Source: Streptomyces smaragdinus (GTDB lineage Bacteria > Actinomycetota > Actinomycetes > Streptomycetales > Streptomycetaceae). From it: 64,000 nucleotides of DNA. The stretch covers positions 1 through 64,000 of the forward strand of contig NZ_WEGJ01000022.1 of NCBI RefSeq assembly GCF_009604385.1, in the 5' to 3' direction. Shown piece after piece: positions 34,314-43,000 of this stretch. A program made the position numbers and the translations under genes. The notes under the pieces were generated by a model, which searched no databases, was not told where the DNA came from, and was given only the letters and a program-made list of their open reading frames with translations. The number at the start of each line of letters is the position of its first letter. The stretch's first letter is position 1.

Positions 34314-34690
34314 ATGACACAGCACCACGTCCTGGTGGTCTACGGGACCAAGCAGGGTTCGACCGCGGAGATCGCCCGGTGGACCGGCGAAGCGCTCGAG
34401 GCGCTGGGCGTCCCCGCGGACGTCCGGCCGGCCGGGGAGGACCCCGACCCCGGTGGCTGCACCGCCGTCGTCCTGGGCTCGTGCCTGTACACCGGGCGCT
34501 GGCACCGCGACGCGGTCCGCTGGGCCAGGCGCAACGCCGAGGCCCTGCGGCAGCTGCCCGTCTGGCTGTTCAGCAGCGGACCGCTGGACACCTCCGCGGA
34601 CGAACGGGAACTACCGCCCACCTCCAAGGTGGCGAAGATCGCCACCGAACTCGACGTCCTCGGCCACCGGACGTTCGGCGGCCGGCTCCG
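34314..34690 (+). pseudogene. Truncated flavodoxin-domain gene
   Basis: The frame from ATG 34314 encodes a flavodoxin-like domain (HVLVVYGTKQGSTAEIARWT, the FMN phosphate loop, then VVLGSCLYTGRWH and LPVWLFSSGPLD). Homology stops after GHRTFGGRL, near residue 125 of about 175 expected. The frame then runs on, out of register, through a CBS sequence to a stop at 34844, giving a nonsense tail of about 50 residues. The last helix-strand-helix of the fold is missing. The gene therefore looks like the 5-prime half of a broken gene joined by deletion to the 3-prime part of another. The reading frame might still be translated. Confidence 0.75.
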
Positions 34691-34930
34691 CGACCGCCGG
34701 GAAGCTGATGACGGCGCCGGCGATCTGCGTACGGGCCGCCGACACCCTCGCCCACGCCGCCCGCGTGATGGCGCAGCGGCAGGTCAAGCGGCTGCCCGTG
34801 GTCGACGCCCACGGGCGCCTGGTCGGCGTCGTCAGCCGCGGTGATCTGCTCAAGGTGTTCCTGCGCCCCGACGCGGAGCCCCGCGACCCCCCGCCGCGGC
34901 GTCACCCGGGTGCTGGACGCTCCGGCCGAC
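34691..34930 (+). pseudogene. CBS-domain gene remnant
   Basis: In a different frame from the flavodoxin part, this stretch reads KLMTAPAICVRAADTLAHAA, then a full second CBS motif KRLPVVDAHGRLVGVVSRGD and LLKVFLRPDA. Compare the intact protein upstream (LLQIFLRPDSEIRREV). It has no start codon of its own with a binding site, and after LRPDA the sequence degenerates. A short match to the end of a BON domain (VTRVLDAPADGV) may remain at about 34903-34938. It is the 3-prime half of a lost CBS-BON gene. Confidence 0.7.
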
Positions 34931-34934
34931 GGGG

Positions 34935-35936
34935 TCAGCGCAGCAGCGCGGCGCGCAGGGTGATGCCGTGCCGGGAGCGCAGCCGGCGCAGCTCCCACAC
35001 GCTGATCAGGGTGATCGAGACCGGTCCGCCGAGGATGAGCGCCGCCCGTACCCCGAACGGGACGCCGTCGTAGGCGTCGGAGAACAGATCGGTGATCGCC
35101 AGCTCCCACACCAGGATGATCGCCAGGATCGGCGGCAGCGACTCGTGGATGTCGGCGGTGCGGAACACGTGCACCAGGGCCATGGCGATGCCGTAGAAGA
35201 GGAAGGGGAACACCCACAGCAGGACGAACAGCATCACGGTCAGCCGCGCGTACGCCCCGGGGGTCGGCTCATCGCCGGGGAGGAAGTCGTCGTAGAAGTA
35301 GGTGGAGAGGACGATCAGGCCGCCGACCGCCGCGAAGAGGGCGGCCAGGGAGCCGCCGGGCTTGAGCGAACGGCGCAGGAACAGCCGCCGGTTGGGCGGG
35401 CGGCTCACCGCTATGAACACCGCCACGACGATCGGGAAGGTGATCACCAGCAGGTTCATCGACATACCGATCTGGTCGATGCGGTCGTCGACCAGATCGC
35501 CGGTGTCCTTGACGATGCGGTACGACAGCAGCACCCACAGCACCGCGGCCAGGCCGACCACCGTGCGCAGGGTCTGCACCTTGCGCACCGCGGGGTCGTT
35601 GACCCGGTCCGGGCGCGAGGGCTTGAACACCATGCGGCCCACGGCGATCGGGTTCAGCAGCCGGAAGGCGCGCCGGATCCGCCCCGGCGGCCGGCCGGGC
35701 GGTCCGTACGGCGGATAGCCGGGGCCCGGCCCCGGTCCGTAGGGCGGATAGCCGGGGCCCGGACCGGGGCCGTAGGGCGGATACCCCGGGCCCGGCCCGG
35801 GGCCGTACGGGACGGGCCGCGGATAGCCCAGCGGCTGCGGCGCTCCCGGCGGCGGCGGACCCTGCGGTCCCTGCGGAACGGGCGGCGGCCAGCCCGGCCG
35901 CGGTCCGTACGGTCCCTGTCCCCCGCCACCACTCAT
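34935..35936 (-). CDS. Pro/Gly/Tyr-rich N-terminus membrane protein
   Basis: A 333-residue protein of unknown function. Residues 1 to about 85 are disordered and Pro/Gly/Tyr-rich, with three tandem YGPGPGPGYPP units encoded by 33-bp repeats. The rest holds about six TM helices (for example VVGLAAVLWVLLSYRIV, MNLLVITFPIVVAVFIAV, LTVMLFVLLWVFPFLFYGIAMALVHV in part, and AALILGGPVSITLISVW). It ends in a short basic tail. The low-complexity region may interact with partner proteins or the wall. I do not recognise a named family. No ribosome-binding site stands out; the ATG at 35936 is the first plausible start. Confidence 0.8.
   Translation of the reverse strand: MSGGGGQGPYGPRPGWPPPVPQGPQGPPPPGAPQPLGYPRPVPYGPGPGPGYPPYGPGPGPGYPPYGPGPGPGYPPYGPPGRPPGRIRRAFRLLNPIAVGRMVFKPSRPDRVNDPAVRKVQTLRTVVGLAAVLWVLLSYRIVKDTGDLVDDRIDQIGMSMNLLVITFPIVVAVFIAVSRPPNRRLFLRRSLKPGGSLAALFAAVGGLIVLSTYFYDDFLPGDEPTPGAYARLTVMLFVLLWVFPFLFYGIAMALVHVFRTADIHESLPPILAIILVWELAITDLFSDAYDGVPFGVRAALILGGPVSITLISVWELRRLRSRHGITLRAALLR
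35701..35810. repeat. 33-bp tandem coding repeat
   Basis: Three 33-bp units (35701-35733, 35734-35766, 35767-35799) and a partial fourth encode the GPGPGPGYPPY repeats of the membrane protein. The units differ at only a few bases, so copy number may vary between strains. Confidence 0.85.
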
Positions 35937-36086
35937 CTACTGCCCCCGTCCCCGGACCCGGCCCGTACCGCCGGAGAGCATACGCACCCGACTCGCGTAC
36001 CAAACACCGGAATTCGGGATTCCCGGCATTGGTACGAAGCGCGGACGCGATGCGGACCGGACGGGTACGGGCCGGGCCCGGCGGGG

Positions 36087-37130
36087 TCAGCTCCCGGCGG
36101 TCAGGATGACCTTCAGCGCGCCGGTCTCGGCGGATCGGCCGAACACGTCGTAGGCCTCCTCGATCTGGTCCAGCCGGAAGCGGTGCGTGGCCAGTTCGGC
36201 GACGGGCAGCTTGCCCGCGGCCAGCATGTCCAGCAGTACCGGGGTGGAGTACGTGTCCACCAGACCGGTGCGGATCGTCACGTTCTTGATCCAGAGGTCC
36301 TCCAGATGCAGTGTGACGGGCTTGCCGTGTACCCCGACGTTGGCGACGGTGCCGCCGGCCCGGACGAGCCGGGTGCACAGCTCGAACGTGTCCGGTACGC
36401 CCACGGCCTCCATCACGACGTCCGCGCCGAGCCCGCCGGTCAGTTCGCGTACGAGGTCCTCCGGGTTCTCGTCGGCCCGTACGACGACGTCCGCGCCGAG
36501 CCGGCGGGCCGCCTCCAGCCGGGAGTCGGCCAGGTCGACGGCGATGATCCGGCCCGGCGAGTACAGCTTCGCGGTGGCGGCGGCGGCCAGGCCGATGGGG
36601 CCGGCGCCGACGATCACGACGGTGTCGCCGGGCCGGACGCCGCCGTTGAGCACGCCCACCTCGTACGAGGTGGGGAAGATGTCCGACAGCAGCACCGCCT
36701 CGGCGCTGTCCACGCCGGAGGGCAGCGGGTGCACCGCCAGATCGGCGAACGGCACCCGGACGTAGGCGGCCTGGGTGCCGTTGATCAGATGGCCGAGCAC
36801 CCAGCCGCCGCCGTTCAGGCACTGCCCGTACGCCTGCTCGCGGCAGTAGCGGCACTGCCCGCAGGGCGAGACGCAGGAGACCAGCACCCGGTCGCCGACG
36901 CTCACCGACCGCACGCCGGCGCCGGCCTCGACCACCCGGCCCACGGCCTCGTGGCCGAGGATCGTCCCCGGCTTCGTCTCGGGCACATCGCCCTTGAGGA
37001 TGTGCAGATCCGTCCCGCAGATGGTGGTGGCGAGCACCTCGACCACCACATCGGTGGGATCCACCAGCTCCGGGTCCGCGACCTTTTCCCAGGCGGACTT
37101 CCCGGCCCCGTGATACACGAGCGCTTCCAT
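36087..37130 (-). CDS. Zinc-dependent alcohol dehydrogenase
   Basis: A 347-residue medium-chain dehydrogenase. Catalytic zinc ligands are Cys in TTICGTDLHIL, then GHEAVGRV. The structural zinc lobe CGQCRYCREQAYGQC has four Cys. The Rossmann motif VVIVGAGPIGLAA precedes an Asp (AVDLAD), which favours NAD over NADP. The sequence ICGTDLHILKGDVPE and the overall length match the FdhA/threonine-dehydrogenase-like group common in dormancy islands. Substrate is probably a small alcohol, unproven. ATG 37130 has GAGGAG 8-13 bases upstream. It is encoded downstream of another zinc alcohol dehydrogenase gene, with a terminator between. Confidence 0.92.
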   Translation of the reverse strand: MEALVYHGAGKSAWEKVADPELVDPTDVVVEVLATTICGTDLHILKGDVPETKPGTILGHEAVGRVVEAGAGVRSVSVGDRVLVSCVSPCGQCRYCREQAYGQCLNGGGWVLGHLINGTQAAYVRVPFADLAVHPLPSGVDSAEAVLLSDIFPTSYEVGVLNGGVRPGDTVVIVGAGPIGLAAAATAKLYSPGRIIAVDLADSRLEAARRLGADVVVRADENPEDLVRELTGGLGADVVMEAVGVPDTFELCTRLVRAGGTVANVGVHGKPVTLHLEDLWIKNVTIRTGLVDTYSTPVLLDMLAAGKLPVAELATHRFRLDQIEEAYDVFGRSAETGALKVILTAGS

Positions 37131-37148
37131 GACCCGACTCCTCACCCG

Positions 37149-37168
37149 GGGACCGTCCGGCCGGTCCC
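37149..37168. promoter_or_regulatory. GGGACCG-N6-CGGTCCC palindrome
   Basis: A perfect 7-bp inverted repeat with a 6-base spacer lies 19 bp before the alcohol dehydrogenase start. It is a likely operator. It carries the GGGAC...GTCCC ends of DevR-type boxes but with wider spacing, so identity is unsure. Confidence 0.4.
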
Positions 37169-37188
37169 GCTCACCTTCCAGCCTTACG

Positions 37189-37208
37189 CGCACCGGGGCG
37201 GGTGCGCA
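37189..37208 (-). terminator. Hairpin between the two alcohol dehydrogenase genes
   Basis: GCGCACC-N6-GGTGCGC forms a 7-bp stem and 6-base loop, placed about 65 bases past the stop of the upstream dehydrogenase gene (37274-38290, minus strand). It is a likely terminator. Confidence 0.5.
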
Positions 37209-37273
37209 GGGGCCGGCCGACCCGGCGCGGAGCCGGGCGGCCCCATGACAGGGGCGCCGGGACCGCTCCCGGG

Positions 37274-38290
37274 TCAGGGCGTGAGCAGGGCCTTGACGGC
37301 GCGGCGCTCGTCCATCGCCGCGTACGCCTCGTTGATCCGATCGAGTGGCACGGTGAGGTCGAAGACCTTGCCCGGGTCGATCCGGCTGGTCATGACCCTG
37401 TCGATCAGGTCGGGCAGATAGCGCCGCACCGGGGCGGGGCCGCCGCGCAGGCCGACGTGCGAGTAGAAGAGCTCCCGGCCGTCCACGGCGACGCCGTGCG
37501 GGACGCCGACGAAGCCGACGTTGCCGCCGGGGCGGGCGGAGCGCAGGGCCTGGGACATGGCCTCGGGGGTGCCCACGCACTCCAGCACGCTGTCGGCGCC
37601 GACGCCGTCGGTGAGGTCCAGGATCCGGGCGACGCCGTCGTCGCCGCGCTCGGTGACGATGTCGGTGGCGCCGAACTCGCGGGCCAGCTTCTGCCGGGGC
37701 TCGTGGCGGCTCATGGCGATGATCCGCTCGGCGCCGGACTCCTTGGCGGCGATCACCGCGCAGAGGCCGACGGCGCCGTCGCCGACCACCACGGCGGTCG
37801 ATCCGGGGCGGACCTCGGCGGCCTCGGCGGCGTACCAGCCGGTGCCCATCACGTCGGAGACGGCCAGCAGACCCGGCCAGAACTCCTCGCCCGGCACGTC
37901 GTCGAGCGCGACGAGGGTGCCCTGGGCGTTGGGGATACGGACGTGGTCGGCCTGGCAGGTGCCCATCACGTGCCGCTGGACGCAGTGGGACTGGTAGCCG
38001 TTGCGGCAGTGGGCGCAGGTGTTGTCCGAGGTGGCGAAGGACCCGACGACGAACTGGCCCGGCCTGACCGCCGTGACGCCGGCGCCCACCTCCTCGACGA
38101 AGCCGACGTACTCGTGGCCCATCGTGCGCGGCTCGCGCACCGGGTCGAGCCCGCGGTAGGACCACAGGTCGGAGCCGCACACGCAGGTCACCGCGGTGCG
38201 GATGATCGCGTCGGTGGGGTGGAGGATCTCCGGGTCGTCGAGCGTCTCGATCCGGACGTCTCCGGGGGCGTGCAACACTGCGCCGCGCAT
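37274..38290 (-). CDS. Zinc-dependent alcohol dehydrogenase
   Basis: A 338-residue medium-chain dehydrogenase. Seen: TCVCGSDLWSYRG with the first zinc Cys, GHEYVGFVEEVG, the structural-zinc lobe CAHCRNGYQSHC (three Cys visible; the fourth position is less clear), and the nucleotide motif AVVVGDGAVGLCAVIAAKES followed by IIAMSRHE. The Ser-Arg-His after the glycine motif suggests NADP(H). ATG 38290 is the first codon of a normal family N terminus (MRGAVLHAPGDVR). It is the most upstream gene of the minus-strand pair and ends the stress island. Confidence 0.92.
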   Translation of the reverse strand: MRGAVLHAPGDVRIETLDDPEILHPTDAIIRTAVTCVCGSDLWSYRGLDPVREPRTMGHEYVGFVEEVGAGVTAVRPGQFVVGSFATSDNTCAHCRNGYQSHCVQRHVMGTCQADHVRIPNAQGTLVALDDVPGEEFWPGLLAVSDVMGTGWYAAEAAEVRPGSTAVVVGDGAVGLCAVIAAKESGAERIIAMSRHEPRQKLAREFGATDIVTERGDDGVARILDLTDGVGADSVLECVGTPEAMSQALRSARPGGNVGFVGVPHGVAVDGRELFYSHVGLRGGPAPVRRYLPDLIDRVMTSRIDPGKVFDLTVPLDRINEAYAAMDERRAVKALLTP

Positions 38291-38519
38291 GAGCGGTATT
38301 CCTTACCTGCTGGGGCGGGGCGGTGGGGACGTACCGCCGGCCGCCGGTTATGAGCCTGACCTCCGACGATAGCCCGCGTTCCGGTTGCCGGGCGCGGGGG
38401 TGTCCCCGGCGCGGTTCAACGGTGAATCAATTCGCGATTCGGGTGAATTTCCGTATTGCGCGCTTCCCGGAACGCGTGGTTCCTTGCAGGTGGAAAAATG
38501 GCTGCATTAATTGGTTCGT
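38291..38519. other. Divergent intergenic region
   Basis: A 229-bp gap between the second alcohol dehydrogenase and the secreted-protein gene. It contains GGCGGT-N8-ACCGCC near 38320-38339, possibly the dehydrogenase operator, and an AT-rich stretch (38420-38520) that should hold the promoter of the secreted protein and a short upstream open frame. Confidence 0.45.
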
Positions 38520-38530
38520 ATGACAAATGA
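38498..38530 (+). CDS. Possible 10-residue leader peptide with TTA codon
   Basis: ATG 38498, preceded by AGGTGG at 38489-38494, opens a short frame reading MAALIGSYDK and stopping at 38530, 10 bases inside the next gene. Its fourth codon is TTA, the rare leucine codon read only by the bldA tRNA in Streptomyces. The main gene's ATG at 38520 has no binding site of its own, so it may depend on translation of this leader. This is inference. Confidence 0.3.
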   Translation: MAALIGSYDK

Positions 38531-39260
38531 ATGGGTTTATCGCGGTGTGGCCGGCGCCGCCGTCGCGCTGGCCTGCACCCTCGCGGCCCCGGCCGTCACT
38601 ACTGCCGCCGGTTCCGTTCCCGCCCAGGCCGGCGGCGGGGTGGCCATGGTGAAGCAGCTCGTCACCACCAGTGGACCGGACGGAGCCGAGCTGCGTTTCG
38701 AGATCCGGCTGAGCAACGACCTGGATGTCGCCGTCTCCGGGCTGCACGTCGTCGAGGATCTCGACGGCCTGCTCGACAACACCGGATTCCTCTCCCGCCC
38801 GCGCGCCTCCACCGGCACCGTGCAGCCCGAGGGCGGCTATCTCCTCTGGGACGGCGACATCGCACCCCATGCGACCGCCACCATCAGTTACGTCCTGTCC
38901 TCGGCGTCCCTGACCGACCCGTACACCACCTCCGCCACCAGCAGCTGGCGCGGCCGCACCTCCGGCCCCTGCCCGGTCACCTACGACCCGGCGCCCCTCG
39001 GGGACACGGGGGAGGCGACCATGTCGTGCTCGGCGCGGCTGGCGATCTCCGCGGCCTCCGCACTGGAGCCCGCCCTCGCCCCGGGTGCCCCGCACGCCGG
39101 CGGTGGCGGCGCGGCGGCGGAACTGGCCGCCGCGCGGGCCCCGCACAACCGGCTGGCGTCCTGGCTGGGCTGGCTGATGCTCGCGGTGGCGTGCGCCCTG
39201 GGCGCGCTGCTGCCGGTCGGACTGCGGCGGGCGGCACGGCGGCACCGGCCCCATGCCTGA
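38520..39260 (+). CDS. Secreted, membrane-anchored DUF11-like protein
   Basis: A 246-residue exported protein. An N-terminal signal peptide (VAGAAVALACTLAAPAVTTA) is followed by a DUF11/CARDB-like beta domain (MVKQLVTTSGPDGAELRFEI and LSNDLDVAVSGLHVVEDLDG, about 40-150), a linker and a C-terminal TM helix (LGWLMLAVACALGALLPVGL) with an Arg-rich tail (RRAARRHRPHA). The tail is like a sortase signal, but no LPXTG or LAXTG box precedes the helix; the nearest residues are PHNRLASW. The protein lies in one operon with a sortase, overlapping it by 8 bp. No binding site is seen before ATG 38520. Confidence 0.78.
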   Translation: MTNEWVYRGVAGAAVALACTLAAPAVTTAAGSVPAQAGGGVAMVKQLVTTSGPDGAELRFEIRLSNDLDVAVSGLHVVEDLDGLLDNTGFLSRPRASTGTVQPEGGYLLWDGDIAPHATATISYVLSSASLTDPYTTSATSSWRGRTSGPCPVTYDPAPLGDTGEATMSCSARLAISAASALEPALAPGAPHAGGGGAAAELAAARAPHNRLASWLGWLMLAVACALGALLPVGLRRAARRHRPHA

Positions 39261-39957
39261 CCGGCGCCGGTGCGCTCTCCGGTCCGCACCGCGTCGTCCG
39301 GCCGGGGGCCCGGGCCCCCGGAAGACCGCGGCCCGGGCCCGGCAGCCCCTCAGCCGGGCCCGGCGGCTGCGGCGCACCCTCCTGGCCGTCGCCGCCCTGA
39401 TCACGGCCGTCACCGTGGCCGTCACCCTGACCGGCGGCGGCGACGAGCCGCCCCGCCGGCGCAAACGGGCGGCGGTGACGGCGCTCGGCCCGTCCCGCCC
39501 GGTGTCCCTGCGGATCGACAGCATCGGCCTCACCGCCCGCGTCACGCCCCTCGGCCTCACCCCCGCCGGCGCGCTGGACGCCCCGCCCAAGAAGCAGCTC
39601 GACACCACCGGCTGGTACCGCGGCAGCGTCACACCCGGTGAACGCGGCTCCGCCGTCGTGGTCGGACACGTCGACTCCGCCCGCAGACGCTCGGTGTTCT
39701 TCCGCCTCAGCGAACTCGCCCCCGGCCGCCGGATCGCCGTCCGCCGCGCCGACGGCAGCACCGCCCGCTTCACCGTCGACAGCCGCGACTACATCCGCGC
39801 CGCCGACTTCCCCGGCCGCCGGATCGTCACCCGCACCGGCCCCCCGGGCCTGTGGCTCATCACCTGCGCCCCGCCGTACAACGCCCGCACCAAGACGTAC
39901 GAGAGCACCCTCCTCGTCCACGCCCGCCTCACCGGTACGACCCCCGCACCGGCGTGA
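39253..39957 (+). CDS. Class E/F sortase
   Basis: A 234-residue membrane-bound sortase. A basic N terminus and one TM helix (TLLAVAALITAVTVAVTLTG, about 42-61) are followed by the beta-barrel catalytic domain. It has the His of VVVGHVDSARRRSVFFRL, the Cys of GLWLITCAPPYN, and a basic residue of the ARTKTYEST strand. The layout fits class F (or E) sortases of high-GC Gram-positives, which anchor surface proteins or pili. It overlaps the secreted-protein gene upstream, which is the natural substrate candidate although it has no canonical sorting box. Confidence 0.87.
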   Translation: MPDRRRCALRSAPRRPAGGPGPRKTAARARQPLSRARRLRRTLLAVAALITAVTVAVTLTGGGDEPPRRRKRAAVTALGPSRPVSLRIDSIGLTARVTPLGLTPAGALDAPPKKQLDTTGWYRGSVTPGERGSAVVVGHVDSARRRSVFFRLSELAPGRRIAVRRADGSTARFTVDSRDYIRAADFPGRRIVTRTGPPGLWLITCAPPYNARTKTYESTLLVHARLTGTTPAPA

Positions 39958-40009
39958 CCTGCTGACGGGGTCCTTCGTGGCCGGATGCCGCGATCGATAA
40001 CCTGAACGG

Positions 40010-43000
40010 GTGACGACCGAACTGACCCTCCTCTCCCGTGTCGCCCACCGAGGACGGGAGATCACCGCTCCCGGGCTGCGGGGCCTGCTGGCCCTGCTCG
40101 CCGGGGAGTTGCGGGCCGGGTGCAGCAGCGCGCGGCTGGTGGACGGGCTGTGGCGGGACGAGCTGCCGGCCAACCCGGCCAACGCGCTGCGGATCCTGGT
40201 CTCCCGCGCCCGCTCCCAGCTCGGCGCCGACGTCGTCGTCAGCACCCCCACCGGCTACCGGCTGGCCCTCGACGAGGACCAGGTCGACGCCTCCGCCGTC
40301 CTGCGCGCCGCCGGGGCCGCCGCCCGCCACGCCCGCGCCGGGGACCACGCCGCCGCGCTCGCGAGCGCCGAGGAGGGCCTCGCCCACTGGGACACGCCCC
40401 CGGACCGCGACGGCGAACCGGGCGACCCGGTGGCCGAGTTGCGGGCCGAACGCGCCACCGCCCACGACGCCCTCGTCCGCGCCCGCGCGCTCGCCCTGGC
40501 CCGGCTGGGCCGGGGGGCCGAGGCGATCGGGCCGCTGACGGAGATCGCCGGGGACGCCCCGCACGACGAGGAGGCGCTGGCCGAACTGCTGCGCGCCGAG
40601 TCCGCCACGGCCGGCCCGGCGGCGGCCCTCGTCCGCTACGACACCTACCGCCGCCGCCTGCGCGACGAGATCGGCGCCGACCCCGGCCCCGCCCTCACCG
40701 CCGTCCACCAGGAACTCCTCCAGGGCGACGCACCCGTCGTCCGCTACGGCGTGCCCCACGAGCCCAACCCGCTCCTCGGCCGCGACGACGACATCACCGC
40801 CGTCACCGGGCTGCTGCACTCCTCCCGCGTCACCTCCATCGTCGGCCCCGGGGGCCTCGGCAAGACCCGTCTCGCCCACCACGTCAGCCGCGAGGCGGAC
40901 CAGCGCGTCGTGCACTTCGTCTCCCTGGCCGGCATTACCGCGGACGCCGACGTTGCCCGCGAGGTGGCCTCCTCCCTCGGCGGCGAGGAGGCCCCGCGCG
41001 GCGGCATGTACGCCGGCGGCGCCCCGGACAGTCCCGCCGGGATCCTCGCCGCGCTCGGCTCCGGCCCGGTGCTGCTGGTCCTCGACAACTGCGAGCAGGT
41101 CATCGGCGGCGCCGCCGATCTCGTACGGGAACTGGTCGCGCTCTCCCGGGACCTGCGCGTCCTGGTCACCAGCCGGGCGCCGCTCGCGCTCAGTTCGGAG
41201 GCCGTCTACCAGCTGCCGCAGCTCAGCCAGGAGACCTCCGTCGCCCTGTTCGAGCAGCGGGCCCGCGCCGCGCGCCCCGACGCCGAACTCCCCGCCGACG
41301 TGGTCGCGGACCTCTGCCGCCATCTGGACGGACTGCCGCTCGCCGTCGAACTGGCCGCGGCGCGGGTCCGGGTGGTGTCCGTACCGGAGATCGCCCGCCG
41401 CCTCGGCGACCGGTTCGCGCTGCTGCGCGGCGGCAGCCGGGACGTACCCGAGCGCCACCGCACCCTGCGGGCGGTCGTGGAATGGAGCTGGAACCTCCTC
41501 GAGGAGGACGGCCGGGCGGCGCTGCGGGCGCTGTCGGTCTTCCCCGGCGGCTTCACCGAGGAGGCCGCCGACCGGCTGCTCGGCGCCGACGGCGACGCGC
41601 TGTTCCTGCTGGAGCAGCTGGTGGACCAGTCCCTGCTGAAGGCCGCCGACACCGCGGCCGGCATCCGCTTTCACATGCTGGAGACCGTACGGGAGTTCAG
41701 CGCCGGCCGGCGCGCCGCGGCCGGAGAGGACGCGGCGGTCGAGGACCGGTTCCTGGACTGGGCGCGGGAGTTCGGGCTCGCCAACCACGACGCGCTGCTC
41801 GGCGGCGAACCGCTGCGCCACTGGCCGCGGCTGCGCGCCGAGCAGGACAACCTGGTGCCCGCCCTGCGCCTGGCCCTCGCCCGCGGCGACGCCCCCGTCA
41901 CCGCGGCGGTCGGCGCGGTGCTGGCCGCCGTCTGGGGCACCGACTCGGGGAGCATCTACCGCCTGGTCTCCCTCGCCGCCGACACCGCCGTACCGCTCTC
42001 CCACTACCACCCCGACGCCCGGCACACCGAGGCCCTGCGCACCCTGTGCGCGGTGACGGTCGGCGCGCTGTCCCTGGGCTTCGGCTCGCAGAGCCCGCGC
42101 CACCTCGTCGTCCTGCGCCGGCTGCCGCCCGCCGATCCGGACAACCTGGTCCGCGCGCTGTCCGTCGTGCTGTGCGTGCTGCCCGAGACCCGCCCGCCGG
42201 GTTACGAGCCGCTGCAGGAGCTGTGCGCCGACGACCGGCCGCTGCTGGCCGGGGTCGCCGAGTGCGTAGCCAGCTATCTGTGGGAGTACGCGTACGAACC
42301 CGAGCGCGCGCTGGCCTCCGCCCGCCGGATGCTCACCGTGGTCGACGCCGTCCCCAACCCCTCGCTGCAGCTGCTGGGCCACGGCCGGGTCAGCGAGCTG
42401 TGCATGGCCGCCGGGCTGGGGGAGGAGGCGTACCGCAATCTGCTCGCCGCGCTCGACACCGTGCGGCATCTGGGTGACCTGTCGCCCACCACGGGTGTGC
42501 GCTGGGGGCTGGTGCTGGCGTGTCTGCAGCGCGGGGAGCTGGACGAGGCCGAGGAGTGGGTGGCCAGCGCCGAGCGCAGCCAGTCGGGGGAGCACCCCGT
42601 GACGGTCGGACCGGACCTGCCGGCCCGGGCGGAGCTCGCGCTGGCCCGCGGGCTCACCGAACTCGGGCTCAAGCGCTGGCGGCTGGCGATGGAGGAGATG
42701 GCCACGCCCGGCGCCCCGGACCCGTGGGCGGAGCGCGTGGTGGCCTGCGCGGTCGCCGCGCACGCCTACGCCGGCCGGCTGGAGCCCGTCGCCGCCGCGA
42801 CGGCCGGCCTGCGGGAGCGGACGCGCAGCGCCCTGGCCGACGGCTCCCGCCCCGCCGCGGAGATCCTCGGGTTCGGCACCGCGCTGCTGGCCCTGGGCCT
42901 GGTCCGGCTCGCGGAGGGCGACACCTCGGGCGTACGGCTGCTGGCCCTGGCGGAACGGCTCCACGTACCGCGCGAGTTCCACCCCACCCTGGCCGCGGAC

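Noticed and set aside
34314..34844. A full-length functional flavodoxin gene.
   Set aside because: The last 50 residues are an out-of-frame reading of a CBS sequence, so the fold is incomplete.
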